This document shows positions 44,231 through 52,407 of a stretch of DNA of 64,000 bases, one piece after another. Each line of letters begins with the position of its first letter. Position 1 is the stretch's first letter. The stretch is from assembly GCA_013822245.1 (NCBI GenBank), contig PNKE01000050.1, forward strand, positions 1 through 64,000. Direction: 5' to 3'. This stretch comes from Candidatus Solibacter sp. Its GTDB lineage: Bacteria > Acidobacteriota > Terriglobia > Bryobacterales > Bryobacteraceae. The translations under genes were made by a program, and so were the position numbers. Under the pieces are notes generated by a model. The model saw nothing but the letters and a program-made list of their open reading frames with translations, had not been told where the DNA came from and made no database searches.

Positions 44231-45934
44231 TTACTCCTTCAGATCTCTGACGCTGCGCACCGCCGAGCCGGGAAACAGTTCCTGGGCTTTCTGGACTTCC
44301 GGATGATCGAGGGCGCGCTTGAGAGCCTCGTCGCTGCCCTGCGGCCGGGCCGCGGCGGCTTCGGGCGCAGGCGCCGCGGTGACGCTGTCGTTGATGGTGA
44401 TCTTCGTTTTCGCCGGGCGGCCGAGCAGCGCTTCCAGACACTGCGACACTTCGGGTCCGCGCAACGACAGCATGTGCTGGCGCGGGACCAGAAATTCAAC
44501 CGTGCCGCCGTTCTCGATCACTTCGGCGTGCTCCACGGCATCAGCCGTGAATGCCTTCTTCTGGCGTTGCAGCATCGACGCCAGGCGCTGTTTCAGCGAC
44601 CCTTCCGCCGGCGGCGGCGGTACGGCCGGTGGCGCTTCGGCGGGCTTGGGCGGCGCTGCCGGCGCCGGTCTTGGCGCGGCGACCGGTGCGGGCCTGGGCG
44701 GCGGCGGGGGTGCGGCGGCGGGCTTCGGGGCTGACAGCCGGGCGGCGGGCGCTGCTCGAGACAGGATTGCGGAGCCGGCGCTCAAGCCGCGGATGACATC
44801 TTCGATCGGCTGCAAGCGGCCCGCATGGACCAGCCTGAGCAGCCCGAGTTCCAGATGCAGCCGGGGCTGGAGCGAATACTGCATCTGCGAATAGAGGTCG
44901 ATGGTGATCTGCAGCCAGCGCGTCAGATCCTCTTCGGAGAACTTCGCCGAGGTCTCTCTCATCCGCTCCTGTTCGGGCGGCGCGGCCGGGATCAGCCGGG
45001 TGGTCTCGCCGGTGATCCTGGCCACCAGTAGATTGCGGAAGTAGCGCGACAGTTCGCGGCAGTAGTGCTGCAGGTTGCGGCCCGTGCTTTCGAGTTCATG
45101 GACGATATCGAGCATCCCGGTCGTCGATCCGGCTTCCAGCGCGGCGGTCACCGCGCCGAGCGACTCGATCGAGAACATGCCGAGCAGCCCGCGGACGTCG
45201 GCGCCGGTCAGTTTGTTGCCGCAACAGGCGATGGCCTGGTCGAGCGCGGAGAGAGAGTCGCGGACGCTGCCCTCGCCGGCCTGGGCCAGTACGGCCAGCG
45301 CCTCGGCGTCGGCCTCGATGCCCTCCTGCTGGCAGATCCACTCCATGCGGTTGACCAACTGAGTGAAGTCGACCGAACGGAAGCTGAACTGCTGGCAGCG
45401 CGAAGCGATCGTCGCCGGGATCTTATGCGCCTCGGTGGTGCAAAGCAGGAAGACGGCCCACTCGGGCGGCTCTTCCAGCGTCTTCAGTAACGCGTTGAAG
45501 GCCTCGTTGGTGATCTGGTGGGCTTCGTCGATGATGAAGACCTTGTAGCGGTCGCGCGACGGGCGGTAGCGGACGTTTTCGCGCAACTCGCGCATCTCGT
45601 TGATGCCGCGGTTCGACGCGGCGTCGATTTCGATGACGTCGGGCGCGTTGTTCTGGGGAATTTCGAGGCAGGAGGAGCAGACCCCGCAGGGCGTCGACGT
45701 CGGACCTTCAACACAGTTCAGGCAGCGGGCCAGGATGCGCGCGATGGTGGTTTTGCCCGTGCCGCGCTGGCCCGACAGAATGTAGCCGTGGGCGACCCGG
45801 CCCTGCTTGATGGCATTTTCCAGAGTGGCCCGGACGTGTTCCTGGCCGATGATGCCGGCAAACTCGTGTGGCCGGAACTTGCGGGCGCTGACCTGGTAGG
45901 GCTGGGCAGTGGGATCGGGAGCGCTTGTGGCCAC
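44231..45934 (-). CDS. dnaX: DNA polymerase III subunit gamma/tau
   Basis: A 567-residue clamp-loader subunit. AAA+ features: KFRPHEFAGIIGQEHV, Walker A SGQRGTGKTTIARIL, a four-Cys zinc module (CLNC...CGVCSSC), Walker B FIIDEAHQIT, and the sensor region ATIASRCQQF. Domain III follows, then a Pro/Ala-rich linker (about residues 395-445) and a tau-like C-terminal tail. No obvious slippery A-run was seen for a gamma frameshift. ybaB and recR follow, and the SRP RNA gene lies just upstream. Confidence 0.97.
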   Translation of the reverse strand: MATSAPDPTAQPYQVSARKFRPHEFAGIIGQEHVRATLENAIKQGRVAHGYILSGQRGTGKTTIARILARCLNCVEGPTSTPCGVCSSCLEIPQNNAPDVIEIDAASNRGINEMRELRENVRYRPSRDRYKVFIIDEAHQITNEAFNALLKTLEEPPEWAVFLLCTTEAHKIPATIASRCQQFSFRSVDFTQLVNRMEWICQQEGIEADAEALAVLAQAGEGSVRDSLSALDQAIACCGNKLTGADVRGLLGMFSIESLGAVTAALEAGSTTGMLDIVHELESTGRNLQHYCRELSRYFRNLLVARITGETTRLIPAAPPEQERMRETSAKFSEEDLTRWLQITIDLYSQMQYSLQPRLHLELGLLRLVHAGRLQPIEDVIRGLSAGSAILSRAAPAARLSAPKPAAAPPPPPRPAPVAAPRPAPAAPPKPAEAPPAVPPPPAEGSLKQRLASMLQRQKKAFTADAVEHAEVIENGGTVEFLVPRQHMLSLRGPEVSQCLEALLGRPAKTKITINDSVTAAPAPEAAAARPQGSDEALKRALDHPEVQKAQELFPGSAVRSVRDLKE

Positions 45935-45957
45935 GTGAAGGACCTTTCAGAATGCCA

Positions 45958-46055
45958 GACCCCGGGTGATCCGCGGCACACGGTTCGAACCACTACCGTT
46001 GCTTCCTTCCGGACCTGGCGGGGTTTGCGGCCTGCCGTTGCACGGAGCCCGAGGC
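45958..46055 (-). ncRNA. ffs: SRP small RNA (4.5S type)
   Basis: About 98 bases. The minus strand carries the universal SRP domain IV core: AGGTCCGGAAGGAAGCA, with its GGAA tetraloop, flanked by a long hairpin whose ends pair as GCCTCGGG with CCCGGGGT. A GATACT -10-like hexamer lies just upstream. The position directly upstream of dnaX is also found in other bacteria. The rest of the 327-base gap (46056-46262) holds no further gene I can support. Confidence 0.92.
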
Positions 46056-46262
46056 CTGACAAGTATCCATGCTACCATGCGGCTCCGGCGCCCGGCCATG
46101 CAGCGGCGCCGGCTCTGCCCGCAACAGGCGGCCGGTGGGCGGCCCCGAGCCATCCCACTGACTTCATTTGGGTGGAAAACCGCCATTGCATCCTGCCGCC
46201 TGTTCAGCGACAATCCTGAATTGAGCCTCCTGGCCGTATTCAAATGAACGAGGGTGAACTCC

Positions 46263-46508
46263 ATGCTGACTTGTCCTGAATGCGACGCCGTGATTGACGT
46301 GGAAGAAAGCGAACTGGACGAAGGCGAAGAGCTGATGTGCGACGAGTGTGGAGCACAGTTCTTTGTGACCCAGACTGACCCCATCGAACTCGAACCCGCC
46401 GACGAAGCCGACGGCTTCGACGATGACGACGATTTCGATGATGACGACGACGAGGACGACCTGGATGAGGAAGAAGACGAGGCGGAAGAAGAGGAAGACT
46501 GGCGTTAG
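46263..46508 (+). CDS. LysW-like zinc-ribbon protein with long acidic tail
   Basis: An 81-residue protein. Its N-terminal half has the LysW pattern CPECDAVIDVEES ... ELMCDECGAQFFV, two CxxC knuckles for zinc, then DPIELEP as in LysW. A run of about 35 almost purely Asp/Glu residues follows, and the protein ends EEDWR. LysW amino-group carrier proteins end in EDWGE, the terminal Glu being the attachment site for amino acids in lysine/arginine synthesis; here that terminus is altered, so carrier function is doubtful. GAGGGTG lies upstream of ATG 46263. Its 3' end overlaps the next gene by 44 bases. No lysX/argX-like ligase is present in the window. Confidence 0.75.
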   Translation: MLTCPECDAVIDVEESELDEGEELMCDECGAQFFVTQTDPIELEPADEADGFDDDDDFDDDDDEDDLDEEEDEAEEEEDWR

Positions 46509-46878
46509 CAGCCTGCTGTCAGTCCTTGTTGTCGCCGCGTCTCTCGCCTGCCCGGCGGGACTGCTTCAGGGCGCCTCGGAGGCGGACAAACCGCAGGCAG
46601 TCATCGCCGGAACGGTATTCCGCGAGCCCGGCTTTGCCTTCCCGCGCGTCGAGTTGACGCTCACCGCCATTGCGCTTCCACCCGGCGTGAAGAAGCTCAA
46701 ACCGATCAAGACCGCGAGCGACATCCGGGGCGAGTATTCGTTTCGCGTCCCCGCGGGTGCGGCGCGTTACAGGATCGAGGCTTCGGCGCCAGGCTTCGCC
46801 GCCGAGCAGCGCGAAGTCGATATCTCGGACAGCGAACGCATCGACGTTTACCTTACACTGAAACCGAACGCCCGCTGA
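46465..46878 (+). CDS. Exported carboxypeptidase-regulatory-like protein
   Basis: A 137-residue protein starting inside the acidic-tail gene but in another frame. The start MRKKTRRKKRKTGVSSLLSVLVVAASLACPAG is a plausible signal peptide: basic n-region, hydrophobic core, then a Cys that could be a lipoprotein or cleavage site. The rest is a carboxypeptidase-regulatory-like (CnaB-type) beta-sandwich: AVIAGTVFREPGFAFPRVELTL, SDIRGEYSFRVPAG and ASAPGFAAEQREVDI. A GAGG element precedes the ATG. Upstream ATGs at 46423-46441 would also be in frame. It is related in fold to the next gene. Confidence 0.65.
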   Translation: MRKKTRRKKRKTGVSSLLSVLVVAASLACPAGLLQGASEADKPQAVIAGTVFREPGFAFPRVELTLTAIALPPGVKKLKPIKTASDIRGEYSFRVPAGAARYRIEASAPGFAAEQREVDISDSERIDVYLTLKPNAR

Positions 46879-46904
46879 CGCATCCCATACTAGAGGAGAC
46901 CGAT

Positions 46905-47312
46905 ATGGCTCGACGCCTTTTCTTCGCTTTGCTATCTGTCTGCCTGGTTCTGCCGCTTTCGGCCCAGTGGACCAATCAGAAGAAACAAAAGGGCCGCGAC
47001 CCCAATATCCGCAACCTCGAAGGCGTTGTCACCCTGCCGGACGGCAACCCGGTCCGTGGCGCCGTCGTTAAGATCAAGAATCTAAAGACCCTCCAGGTCA
47101 CTTCCTTCATCACGCCGGCCGACGGCAAGTACCGTTTCCATAACCTGTCCTCAAATATCGACTATGAAGTCCGCGCCGACTTCAACGATCTGTCCAGCGA
47201 CAAGCGCATGCTCACCGTCTTCGACTCCCGGCTGGACGCTGTCATCAACCTGCCGCTCGCGGCAAAGACGAACGAGAAAGATAAGGAAAAGGACAAGGAG
47301 AACAGTCAATGA
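46905..47312 (+). CDS. Exported carboxypeptidase-regulatory-like protein
   Basis: A 135-residue protein with a signal peptide (LFFALLSVCLVLPLSAQW). The mature part is one regulatory-like beta-sandwich: RNLEGVVTLPDGNPVRGAVVKI, SFITPADGKYRFHNL and DYEVRADF, followed by a charged KEKDKE tail. Such domains are common in acidobacterial exported proteins. GAGGAG precedes the ATG. Its stop overlaps the start of the next gene by four bases (ATGA). Confidence 0.75.
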   Translation: MARRLFFALLSVCLVLPLSAQWTNQKKQKGRDPNIRNLEGVVTLPDGNPVRGAVVKIKNLKTLQVTSFITPADGKYRFHNLSSNIDYEVRADFNDLSSDKRMLTVFDSRLDAVINLPLAAKTNEKDKEKDKENSQ

Positions 47313-47863
47313 AATCAATCCGGCATGCAGTACTCGCCCTCGCAGCCTGCGCGGCCCTCGTGACGGCCGCCGAACCGCTCGCCCTCACCGGGACCGGCGG
47401 TAACCCCGTATCCGTGAAACTGGAAGGCAAGACCACGGCCGTGTTCTTCGTCGCCACCCAGTGCCCGGTTTCGAACGACTACAACGGCCGCATGAAAGAG
47501 TTGTACGGCGAATACAAGCCGAAGGGCATCGATTTCGTCTTCGTGAACTCGAACTCGACCGAATCGGCCGCCGACGTCGTCAAACACGCCCAGGACAACG
47601 GCTTCACCTTCGCCGTCCACAAAGATGTGGATAACAAGGTCGCTGACCGGTTCAATGCCCAGGTGACGCCCGAAGTGCTGGTCTTTGACAAGTCAGGCAA
47701 CATCGCCTACCGCGGTTCGATTGACGATTCCCGCGCCGCCGCGCGCATCACCAAGCGGCCGCTGAAGGACGCCCTCGACGCCATGGTTGCAGGCAAGGCC
47801 GTCCCGGCGGCCGAGTCAAAGGCCTTTGGCTGCACCATCAAGAGGGCCAAGAAGCAGTCGTGA
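47309..47863 (+). CDS. Exported redoxin (thioredoxin-fold, peroxiredoxin-like)
   Basis: A 184-residue protein with a signal peptide (HAVLALAACAALVTAAE). The thioredoxin fold has TTAVFFVATQCPVSNDYNGRM, a single-Cys motif typical of AhpC/TSA-like exported redoxins, and RFNAQVTPEVLVFDKSG with the cis-Pro. The C terminus carries AFGCTIKR, a second Cys that may be the resolving partner. It starts in the stop of the previous gene and its own stop overlaps the GTG start of the next. A periplasmic thiol-redox function with the TlpA-like neighbour is likely. Confidence 0.85.
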   Translation: MKSIRHAVLALAACAALVTAAEPLALTGTGGNPVSVKLEGKTTAVFFVATQCPVSNDYNGRMKELYGEYKPKGIDFVFVNSNSTESAADVVKHAQDNGFTFAVHKDVDNKVADRFNAQVTPEVLVFDKSGNIAYRGSIDDSRAAARITKRPLKDALDAMVAGKAVPAAESKAFGCTIKRAKKQS

Positions 47864-48327
47864 AAACTCTCGCGGTTCTGATCGTGGCGGCGGGCGCAAT
47901 GCTCGCCGCCGACCTGAAACCGGTGAGCGAAGCCACCTATCCGAAGATGGTCGCGGCGTCGAAGGGCAAGGTTGTCCTGGTCAACTTCTGGGCCACCTAC
48001 TGCGTGCCCTGCCGTAAGGAGATGCCGGCCCTGGTGTCGATGCACCAGAGGCTCTCGGCCAAGGGTTTTCAGTTGATTACAGTCTCTGCCGACGAGATCG
48101 AGCAGGAAAAGGACGCCGCTGCGTTCCTCGACAAAACGCGCGTCCCGGCGCCGGTCTACATCAAGCGGGCCAAGGACGACGACAATTTCATCAATTCGCT
48201 CGACCCGAAGTGGTCTGGCGCTCTGCCTGCAACGTTCCTCTATGACCGGCAGGGCAGGAAGGTGAAGTCCTACTTCGGCGAAGTGGACCTGAAGTTGCTT
48301 GAGGCGGACGTCCTCAAGCTGATCTAA
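47860..48327 (+). CDS. TlpA-like thioredoxin
   Basis: A 155-residue exported protein. Short signal (TLAVLIVAAGAMLAA), then VVLVNFWATYCVPCRKEMPAL, in which CVPC is the redox-active pair, and ALPATFLYDRQGRKV with the cis-Pro. It probably keeps periplasmic thiols reduced or serves cytochrome maturation. A GTG start overlaps the redoxin stop. It is the last gene of the LysW-like cassette and is convergent with the M14 peptidase gene; an inverted-repeat element lies between. Confidence 0.87.
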   Translation: MKTLAVLIVAAGAMLAADLKPVSEATYPKMVAASKGKVVLVNFWATYCVPCRKEMPALVSMHQRLSAKGFQLITVSADEIEQEKDAAAFLDKTRVPAPVYIKRAKDDDNFINSLDPKWSGALPATFLYDRQGRKVKSYFGEVDLKLLEADVLKLI

Positions 48328-48354
48328 GTTCTTTATTTTCAACACAAACATCAT

Positions 48355-48420
48355 CGACCAAACGAACTCGCCGCCCCCGGACAGGGCGGCGGTGTCGTTT
48401 TGACGGAGTTCGTTTGGTCG
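48355..48420. repeat. Nested inverted-repeat element between convergent genes
   Basis: An exact 15-bp inverted repeat (CGACCAAACGAACTC at 48355-48369; its complement at 48406-48420) surrounds an inner 7-bp GC hairpin (48370-48376 with 48384-48390). It can serve as a two-way terminator between the TlpA-like and M14 peptidase genes. The arm sequence recurs in the 13.8-15.7 kb locus. Confidence 0.75.
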
Positions 48421-48439
48421 CGTTGTGAAGCCCGGCGGG

Positions 48440-51175
48440 CTACTCTTCCGCCATCATTCCACGGCCGCCGCCGCCCAACGGGGTGCGGAAGACGGCGTTG
48501 AGGAAGGCGACGTTCAGCCCGTCCATGTAGGCCCGGAAGTTGGGGTCGGCTGTGAATCCGATCACAGTCCCGCGGCCTTCGCCCTGGACGACGATGAACG
48601 GTTTGTAGGCGAGTTGCTTCCGGTTCTCTTCCCAGAGCACGCCGGCGGCGAGAATCTGGTCCGGGCCGGCGAAGATGACCGGGTTGACGCCCTTGTCCTT
48701 CTTCAACGGCGCGTAGATCGTCCGGCCGTCGTAGAGGACATGGATGGTCTCGGGCAGGCCGTGGCCGATCCAGTGTTCATGATCGGGTTTGGCGCGCAGC
48801 AGCACTCCGGCGACGGCATCGGGCATTTCGCGGTCGCCCTGAATCGCCTTCTCGTAATCCGCCTCACTCGCAAGGATCTTGCCTGGTACCGGTCCTGCCG
48901 CGCCGCCGCCCGGAGCGCCTGCTCCCGGTGCGCCGGAAGGAGGTTTGGCCGCGTCGGCGGGCCGTCCCGCCGCCGGGGGTGCGGCCGTGGCCGTGGCCAG
49001 CGCTTCCTGCTGTAGTCCCAGCAATCCAACCGGGCCGCTGGAGAGATAGGAAAGGGCGCCGCCGATGCCGATCAGGGTCCCGCCCGAACGGACCCAGGTC
49101 TTGATGCGTTCGGTTGAGGCGCCCAGCGCCGAGGCATAGTTGCCTGCGCTGTCGGGCAGGATCAGGACATGGAACTTCGACAGGTCGGCCATGGCGAGCG
49201 CCTGTGGACGAATGGCGGTGACCGGGTAGCCGTACATGCGCTCAATCACGTATCGCGTAGCCCCGGCGGCAAGCGAAGAGGCCGGCGAATCCCAGATCAT
49301 GGCGATGCCGGGCTTGCGCAGGAACTGGGCATAATTCGAGCCGAAGTCGATGCCTTCGTCCACCCAGCTTGAATTCGCCGGGATGACCTCGGCCCCGCTC
49401 TCCACGGCAATGCGCGCCACCTTGTCGTGAACCGACGCTTCGTTTTGTTTCACGCCGACCACCAGCGTGCCTGCCGGGAACTTCCGCCCGCTCTGCGTGA
49501 ACGGCTTGCCGGCGGAGGTCACCCGCAAGTCCGCGCGCAGGGCGGCAGTCAGGAACCGGCCCGAGGCCTGGAAGCCCCAGGGCACAAGGTAGGCGACAGT
49601 CGCCCGAGCCGGCGCCGCGCCTTTGGGCTGATAGGTCCCGGTGATGGTCTCAAAGCTGCCGGGCGTCACTTCGGCGGCCTGGACGCACTCGACGTTATAG
49701 AGCATCGGCAGAGACCACGCGGTGACGTCGTAGATCTGGTCCCGCAAGTTCTTCTTGCGCCGCCGTTCCTGTTCCTTGATGAAAGCGGGGTCCATCTCGC
49801 TCACCGGGTCCAGCAGCGTGCGGACCATCCGCTTACGCTGCTGCGCGGCGGAGATCAAATAGCTGCCCGCAGGATACTGCTTGCCGCCATTGGAGAACGC
49901 GGTCGGCGCGCGCCGGACCTCGATGCCCTGCTCCGCCAGCAGGTAGGCAAGTTTATCGGCCGCCGAAGTGTCGCCGCGGCGCGGCAGGATGTACTCCTTC
50001 ACCGCTTCCCTGCGTCCCTCCTCAATGGCCGACTTCGCATACCCCCAGAAGTTCTTCAGCAGCGTCTCGCGGTTCGCCGCCGCCGTTTCGCAGGTGGCGA
50101 CCGAGGCGATGAACTGCTTCTTCACGCTCTCCTGGAACGTGTAGAGGGTCTCGTCGGATTTGCGGGCGATGAGGCCGCGCACAGAAGCGTTCTCATACGT
50201 CATGCCCATGCCGCCGTAATACCAGGGCCAGGAGGCGCCGTAGCCGGGGTAGAACTCGTCGAAGACCTCGCGCGTGAAGTACACATAGCCGAACTGGTCG
50301 AACCACTTGGCGTTGTTCTTGCCGAACAGCGGGCCGTACTCCTTCTGCTCCTTGGTCAGGTGCGGGTTGTAGGGTTCGGCGCCGGGGGCGAAGAAGTAGG
50401 TGGTGTCGGTGCCCATCTCGTGCAGGTCGACGAAGATGAGCGGCATCCACTCTTTCAGATAAGCGATGCGGCCGCGCGTCTCGGGCTGGGTGAGGGCGAA
50501 CCAGTCGCGGTTCATGTCGAACAGGTAATGGTTCGACCGGCCGCCGGGCCAAGGCTCGGCGCGCTCGGCGGAGGCGGCGTTGGGGTCGGGTTCCAGGCCG
50601 GCTGCGGTGCGGTAGTTGTGGACGAAACGGTCACGGCCGTCGGGGTTCTGCAGCGGGTCGAGCAGCAGCACGACGTTCTGCCGGACCGCCGTGGCGAGGG
50701 CATCGTTGCGGGCCGCCAGCAGATGATAAGCGGTGAGCATGGCCGCCTCGGGCGAGGAGATCTCGTTGCCATGGACCGCGGAAGCGATGCCGATCACCGC
50801 CGGCAGCGAGGAGACCAGTTTCGCGGCGGCGCCCTCGTTCGTTTTGCCCGGTTCGGTCAACTGCTTCACGCCGGTCTTGATCTGGCTGATTCGACCGATG
50901 TTGGATTCAGAACCGATGACGGCGTAGATCAGCTTGCGGCCTTCCCACGAGGTCGCATACTCGACCACCTTGATGCGGGACGGCGCGGCGGCGGCCAGCG
51001 CTTCAAAGTAGCGCACGATGTCGGCGTGGGTAGCGTGCTTCTGCCCCGTCGGGTAGCCGAGAACCTTTTCCGGGCTGGGGATGGCCGGATCGTATTGAGC
51101 CCCGGGCCAGAATTCAAATTTCTGAGAGAAGGCCGGCAACGCCAGCAGAACGAGGGCGAGAACAACTCTGCACAT
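48440..51175 (-). CDS. Exported M14 zinc carboxypeptidase
   Basis: A 911-residue protein with a signal peptide (MCRVVLALVLLALPAFSQ). The peptidase domain occupies about residues 45-360: zinc ligands His and Glu in SAVHGNEISSPEA (HGNE), QNPDGRDR, and third ligand His in FVDLHEMGTDT. Downstream is a long extra part with a glutamine-amidotransferase-like region (ESGAEVIPANSSW, MIWDSPAS, TWVRSGGTLIGIGGAL) and a Gly/Pro/Ala linker (about residues 750-795). No ribosome site precedes the ATG; instead a 16-bp palindrome abuts it. Convergent with the TlpA-like gene. Confidence 0.9.
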   Translation of the reverse strand: MCRVVLALVLLALPAFSQKFEFWPGAQYDPAIPSPEKVLGYPTGQKHATHADIVRYFEALAAAAPSRIKVVEYATSWEGRKLIYAVIGSESNIGRISQIKTGVKQLTEPGKTNEGAAAKLVSSLPAVIGIASAVHGNEISSPEAAMLTAYHLLAARNDALATAVRQNVVLLLDPLQNPDGRDRFVHNYRTAAGLEPDPNAASAERAEPWPGGRSNHYLFDMNRDWFALTQPETRGRIAYLKEWMPLIFVDLHEMGTDTTYFFAPGAEPYNPHLTKEQKEYGPLFGKNNAKWFDQFGYVYFTREVFDEFYPGYGASWPWYYGGMGMTYENASVRGLIARKSDETLYTFQESVKKQFIASVATCETAAANRETLLKNFWGYAKSAIEEGRREAVKEYILPRRGDTSAADKLAYLLAEQGIEVRRAPTAFSNGGKQYPAGSYLISAAQQRKRMVRTLLDPVSEMDPAFIKEQERRRKKNLRDQIYDVTAWSLPMLYNVECVQAAEVTPGSFETITGTYQPKGAAPARATVAYLVPWGFQASGRFLTAALRADLRVTSAGKPFTQSGRKFPAGTLVVGVKQNEASVHDKVARIAVESGAEVIPANSSWVDEGIDFGSNYAQFLRKPGIAMIWDSPASSLAAGATRYVIERMYGYPVTAIRPQALAMADLSKFHVLILPDSAGNYASALGASTERIKTWVRSGGTLIGIGGALSYLSSGPVGLLGLQQEALATATAAPPAAGRPADAAKPPSGAPGAGAPGGGAAGPVPGKILASEADYEKAIQGDREMPDAVAGVLLRAKPDHEHWIGHGLPETIHVLYDGRTIYAPLKKDKGVNPVIFAGPDQILAAGVLWEENRKQLAYKPFIVVQGEGRGTVIGFTADPNFRAYMDGLNVAFLNAVFRTPLGGGGRGMMAEE

Positions 51176-51190
51176 ATTCTATTTAGAATA
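51175..51190. promoter_or_regulatory. TATTCTATTTAGAATA palindrome at the M14 gene start
   Basis: A perfect palindrome, 7-bp arms around a two-base centre, whose last base is the A of the ATG of the M14 peptidase gene on the minus strand. It replaces any ribosome site. TATTCT could also be a -10 box, which would give a leaderless or nearly leaderless transcript. Confidence 0.45.
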
Positions 51191-51213
51191 GCGCGGAGCC
51201 GCGCTGATGCAGG

Positions 51214-51768
51214 TCAAACAGCTCGCGCGATGAACTCGCTGAACAGCGCTTGAGGCGAAAGCGGCCTCCCGAAACGCAGGTAGTGCTCGACCTCCGGAAG
51301 CAGTGTCTCAACCGGAAGCTCCGTGTTGACGGTCAGAACACCTGACAGGTAAGGGTAAGCCAGAGCCTGTTTCCTGACGCGACCTTCATTGAGATCGACG
51401 GCGGGATGGGATTCCCCGCGCTTCAGGAAACGCTGGACGGCCACTTCAGGACTCACCCGGCACTGTATCCAGTGCAGATCCAGGCCGGCTCGCGCCGATA
51501 GCGCGGACAATTCCTGCCGGACCTCCTCGGGTCCATAAGTTGCGTCCAGAATGGCGCTTTTACCGCTCGAAAGCAGGAGTCCGGCCAAGGCGTGGATGCC
51601 CTTGTACGCGATCCGCCTATCGGCTTTGGATTGGTTCGACCAGGGAAGCAAAAGGCTGCGAATCCCATCCATTGAGAGGTGGGTCCAACGCCGCCGCTCC
51701 GCCAGGGCAGAGGCGAGTGTGGACTTGCCCGAACACGGCGGACCCGCAATGACGACCAGTCGTCTCAC
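51214..51768 (-). CDS. P-loop kinase/ATPase, zeta-toxin/gluconokinase-like
   Basis: A 184-residue single-domain P-loop protein: VVIAGPPCSGKSTLASAL is the Walker A, and SAILDATYG and DLHWIQCRVSPEVAVQRFLKRG are as in small kinases (AAA_33 group) that phosphorylate metabolites or, in the zeta toxins, UDP-sugars. No antitoxin-like partner of zeta (epsilon) type is recognised. It starts with GTG at 51768; the start is not certain. Base use is less C/G-extreme than in neighbouring genes. Divergent from the DUF4760-like gene. Confidence 0.75.
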   Translation of the reverse strand: MRRLVVIAGPPCSGKSTLASALAERRRWTHLSMDGIRSLLLPWSNQSKADRRIAYKGIHALAGLLLSSGKSAILDATYGPEEVRQELSALSARAGLDLHWIQCRVSPEVAVQRFLKRGESHPAVDLNEGRVRKQALAYPYLSGVLTVNTELPVETLLPEVEHYLRFGRPLSPQALFSEFIARAV

Positions 51769-51839
51769 TGCTTGATATTATGCTGCATGTTTGGCCGGCG
51801 AGTCGAACGGTCGAGTTCAAATTATTGGAGGAGACGCAG

Positions 51840-52385
51840 ATGATTCCATCGGAGGCGCAATGGACGTGGCTTGGGGGATCGTTTCCAGATTGGATCCAGG
51901 CTTGGGCAGTCGTGGCCGGCGTCGGCGCGTTTATCGTGCAACGGCGCACGCACGATCTGCAGGCACTCCTGTTCGTGCTTGAGCAACTCGGGAGTGAGCA
52001 GATGCGGGACCGGAGAGCGTGGGTCATTAAGGAATTACCCAAGCTCAAGCGCCCGCTCACCGATCTCGAATTGGCTAAGGCGCGCACCGTATGCGTAGCC
52101 CTCGATCGGGTCGCTTTTCTTCACAAGATGGGCGCGCTCGATGGCCGCGTCTTCTACTGGTTCATCCCTGGGGTCTTCGAGCAGTTGTGGGATGCCCTGG
52201 ATGGTTTCATCCTGGAGACCAGACAGCCACGCGGCGGCAATGATCCAGGTCGACCGGATTACTGCAAGACCCTCGAATGGTTCATCAAACGCGAACTACC
52301 CGAAATCATGCGGCGGCAAGGCCGAAACGCGCGTTGGGCGAGTCTGCGGGCGGACCCGGCACTGCCGCCGAACTGGGACCTATAA
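51840..52385 (+). CDS. DUF4760-like hypothetical protein
   Basis: A 181-residue protein with a short N-terminal hydrophobic stretch (WIQAWAVVAGVGAFIV) followed by a soluble helical region: LQALLFVLEQLGSEQMRDRRAWVIKEL, LAKARTVCVALDRVAFLHKMGAL and VFYWFIPGVFEQLWDAL. The pattern resembles DUF4760 proteins, small membrane-associated helical proteins of unknown role. GGAGGAG precedes the ATG at 51840; an upstream ATG at 51780 is less likely. It is divergent from the P-loop kinase and convergent with the Dabb gene; codon use is less skewed than around it. Confidence 0.6.
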   Translation: MIPSEAQWTWLGGSFPDWIQAWAVVAGVGAFIVQRRTHDLQALLFVLEQLGSEQMRDRRAWVIKELPKLKRPLTDLELAKARTVCVALDRVAFLHKMGALDGRVFYWFIPGVFEQLWDALDGFILETRQPRGGNDPGRPDYCKTLEWFIKRELPEIMRRQGRNARWASLRADPALPPNWDL

Positions 52386-52407
52386 TCTGCCCGCCGTCCT
52401 CCACGCC

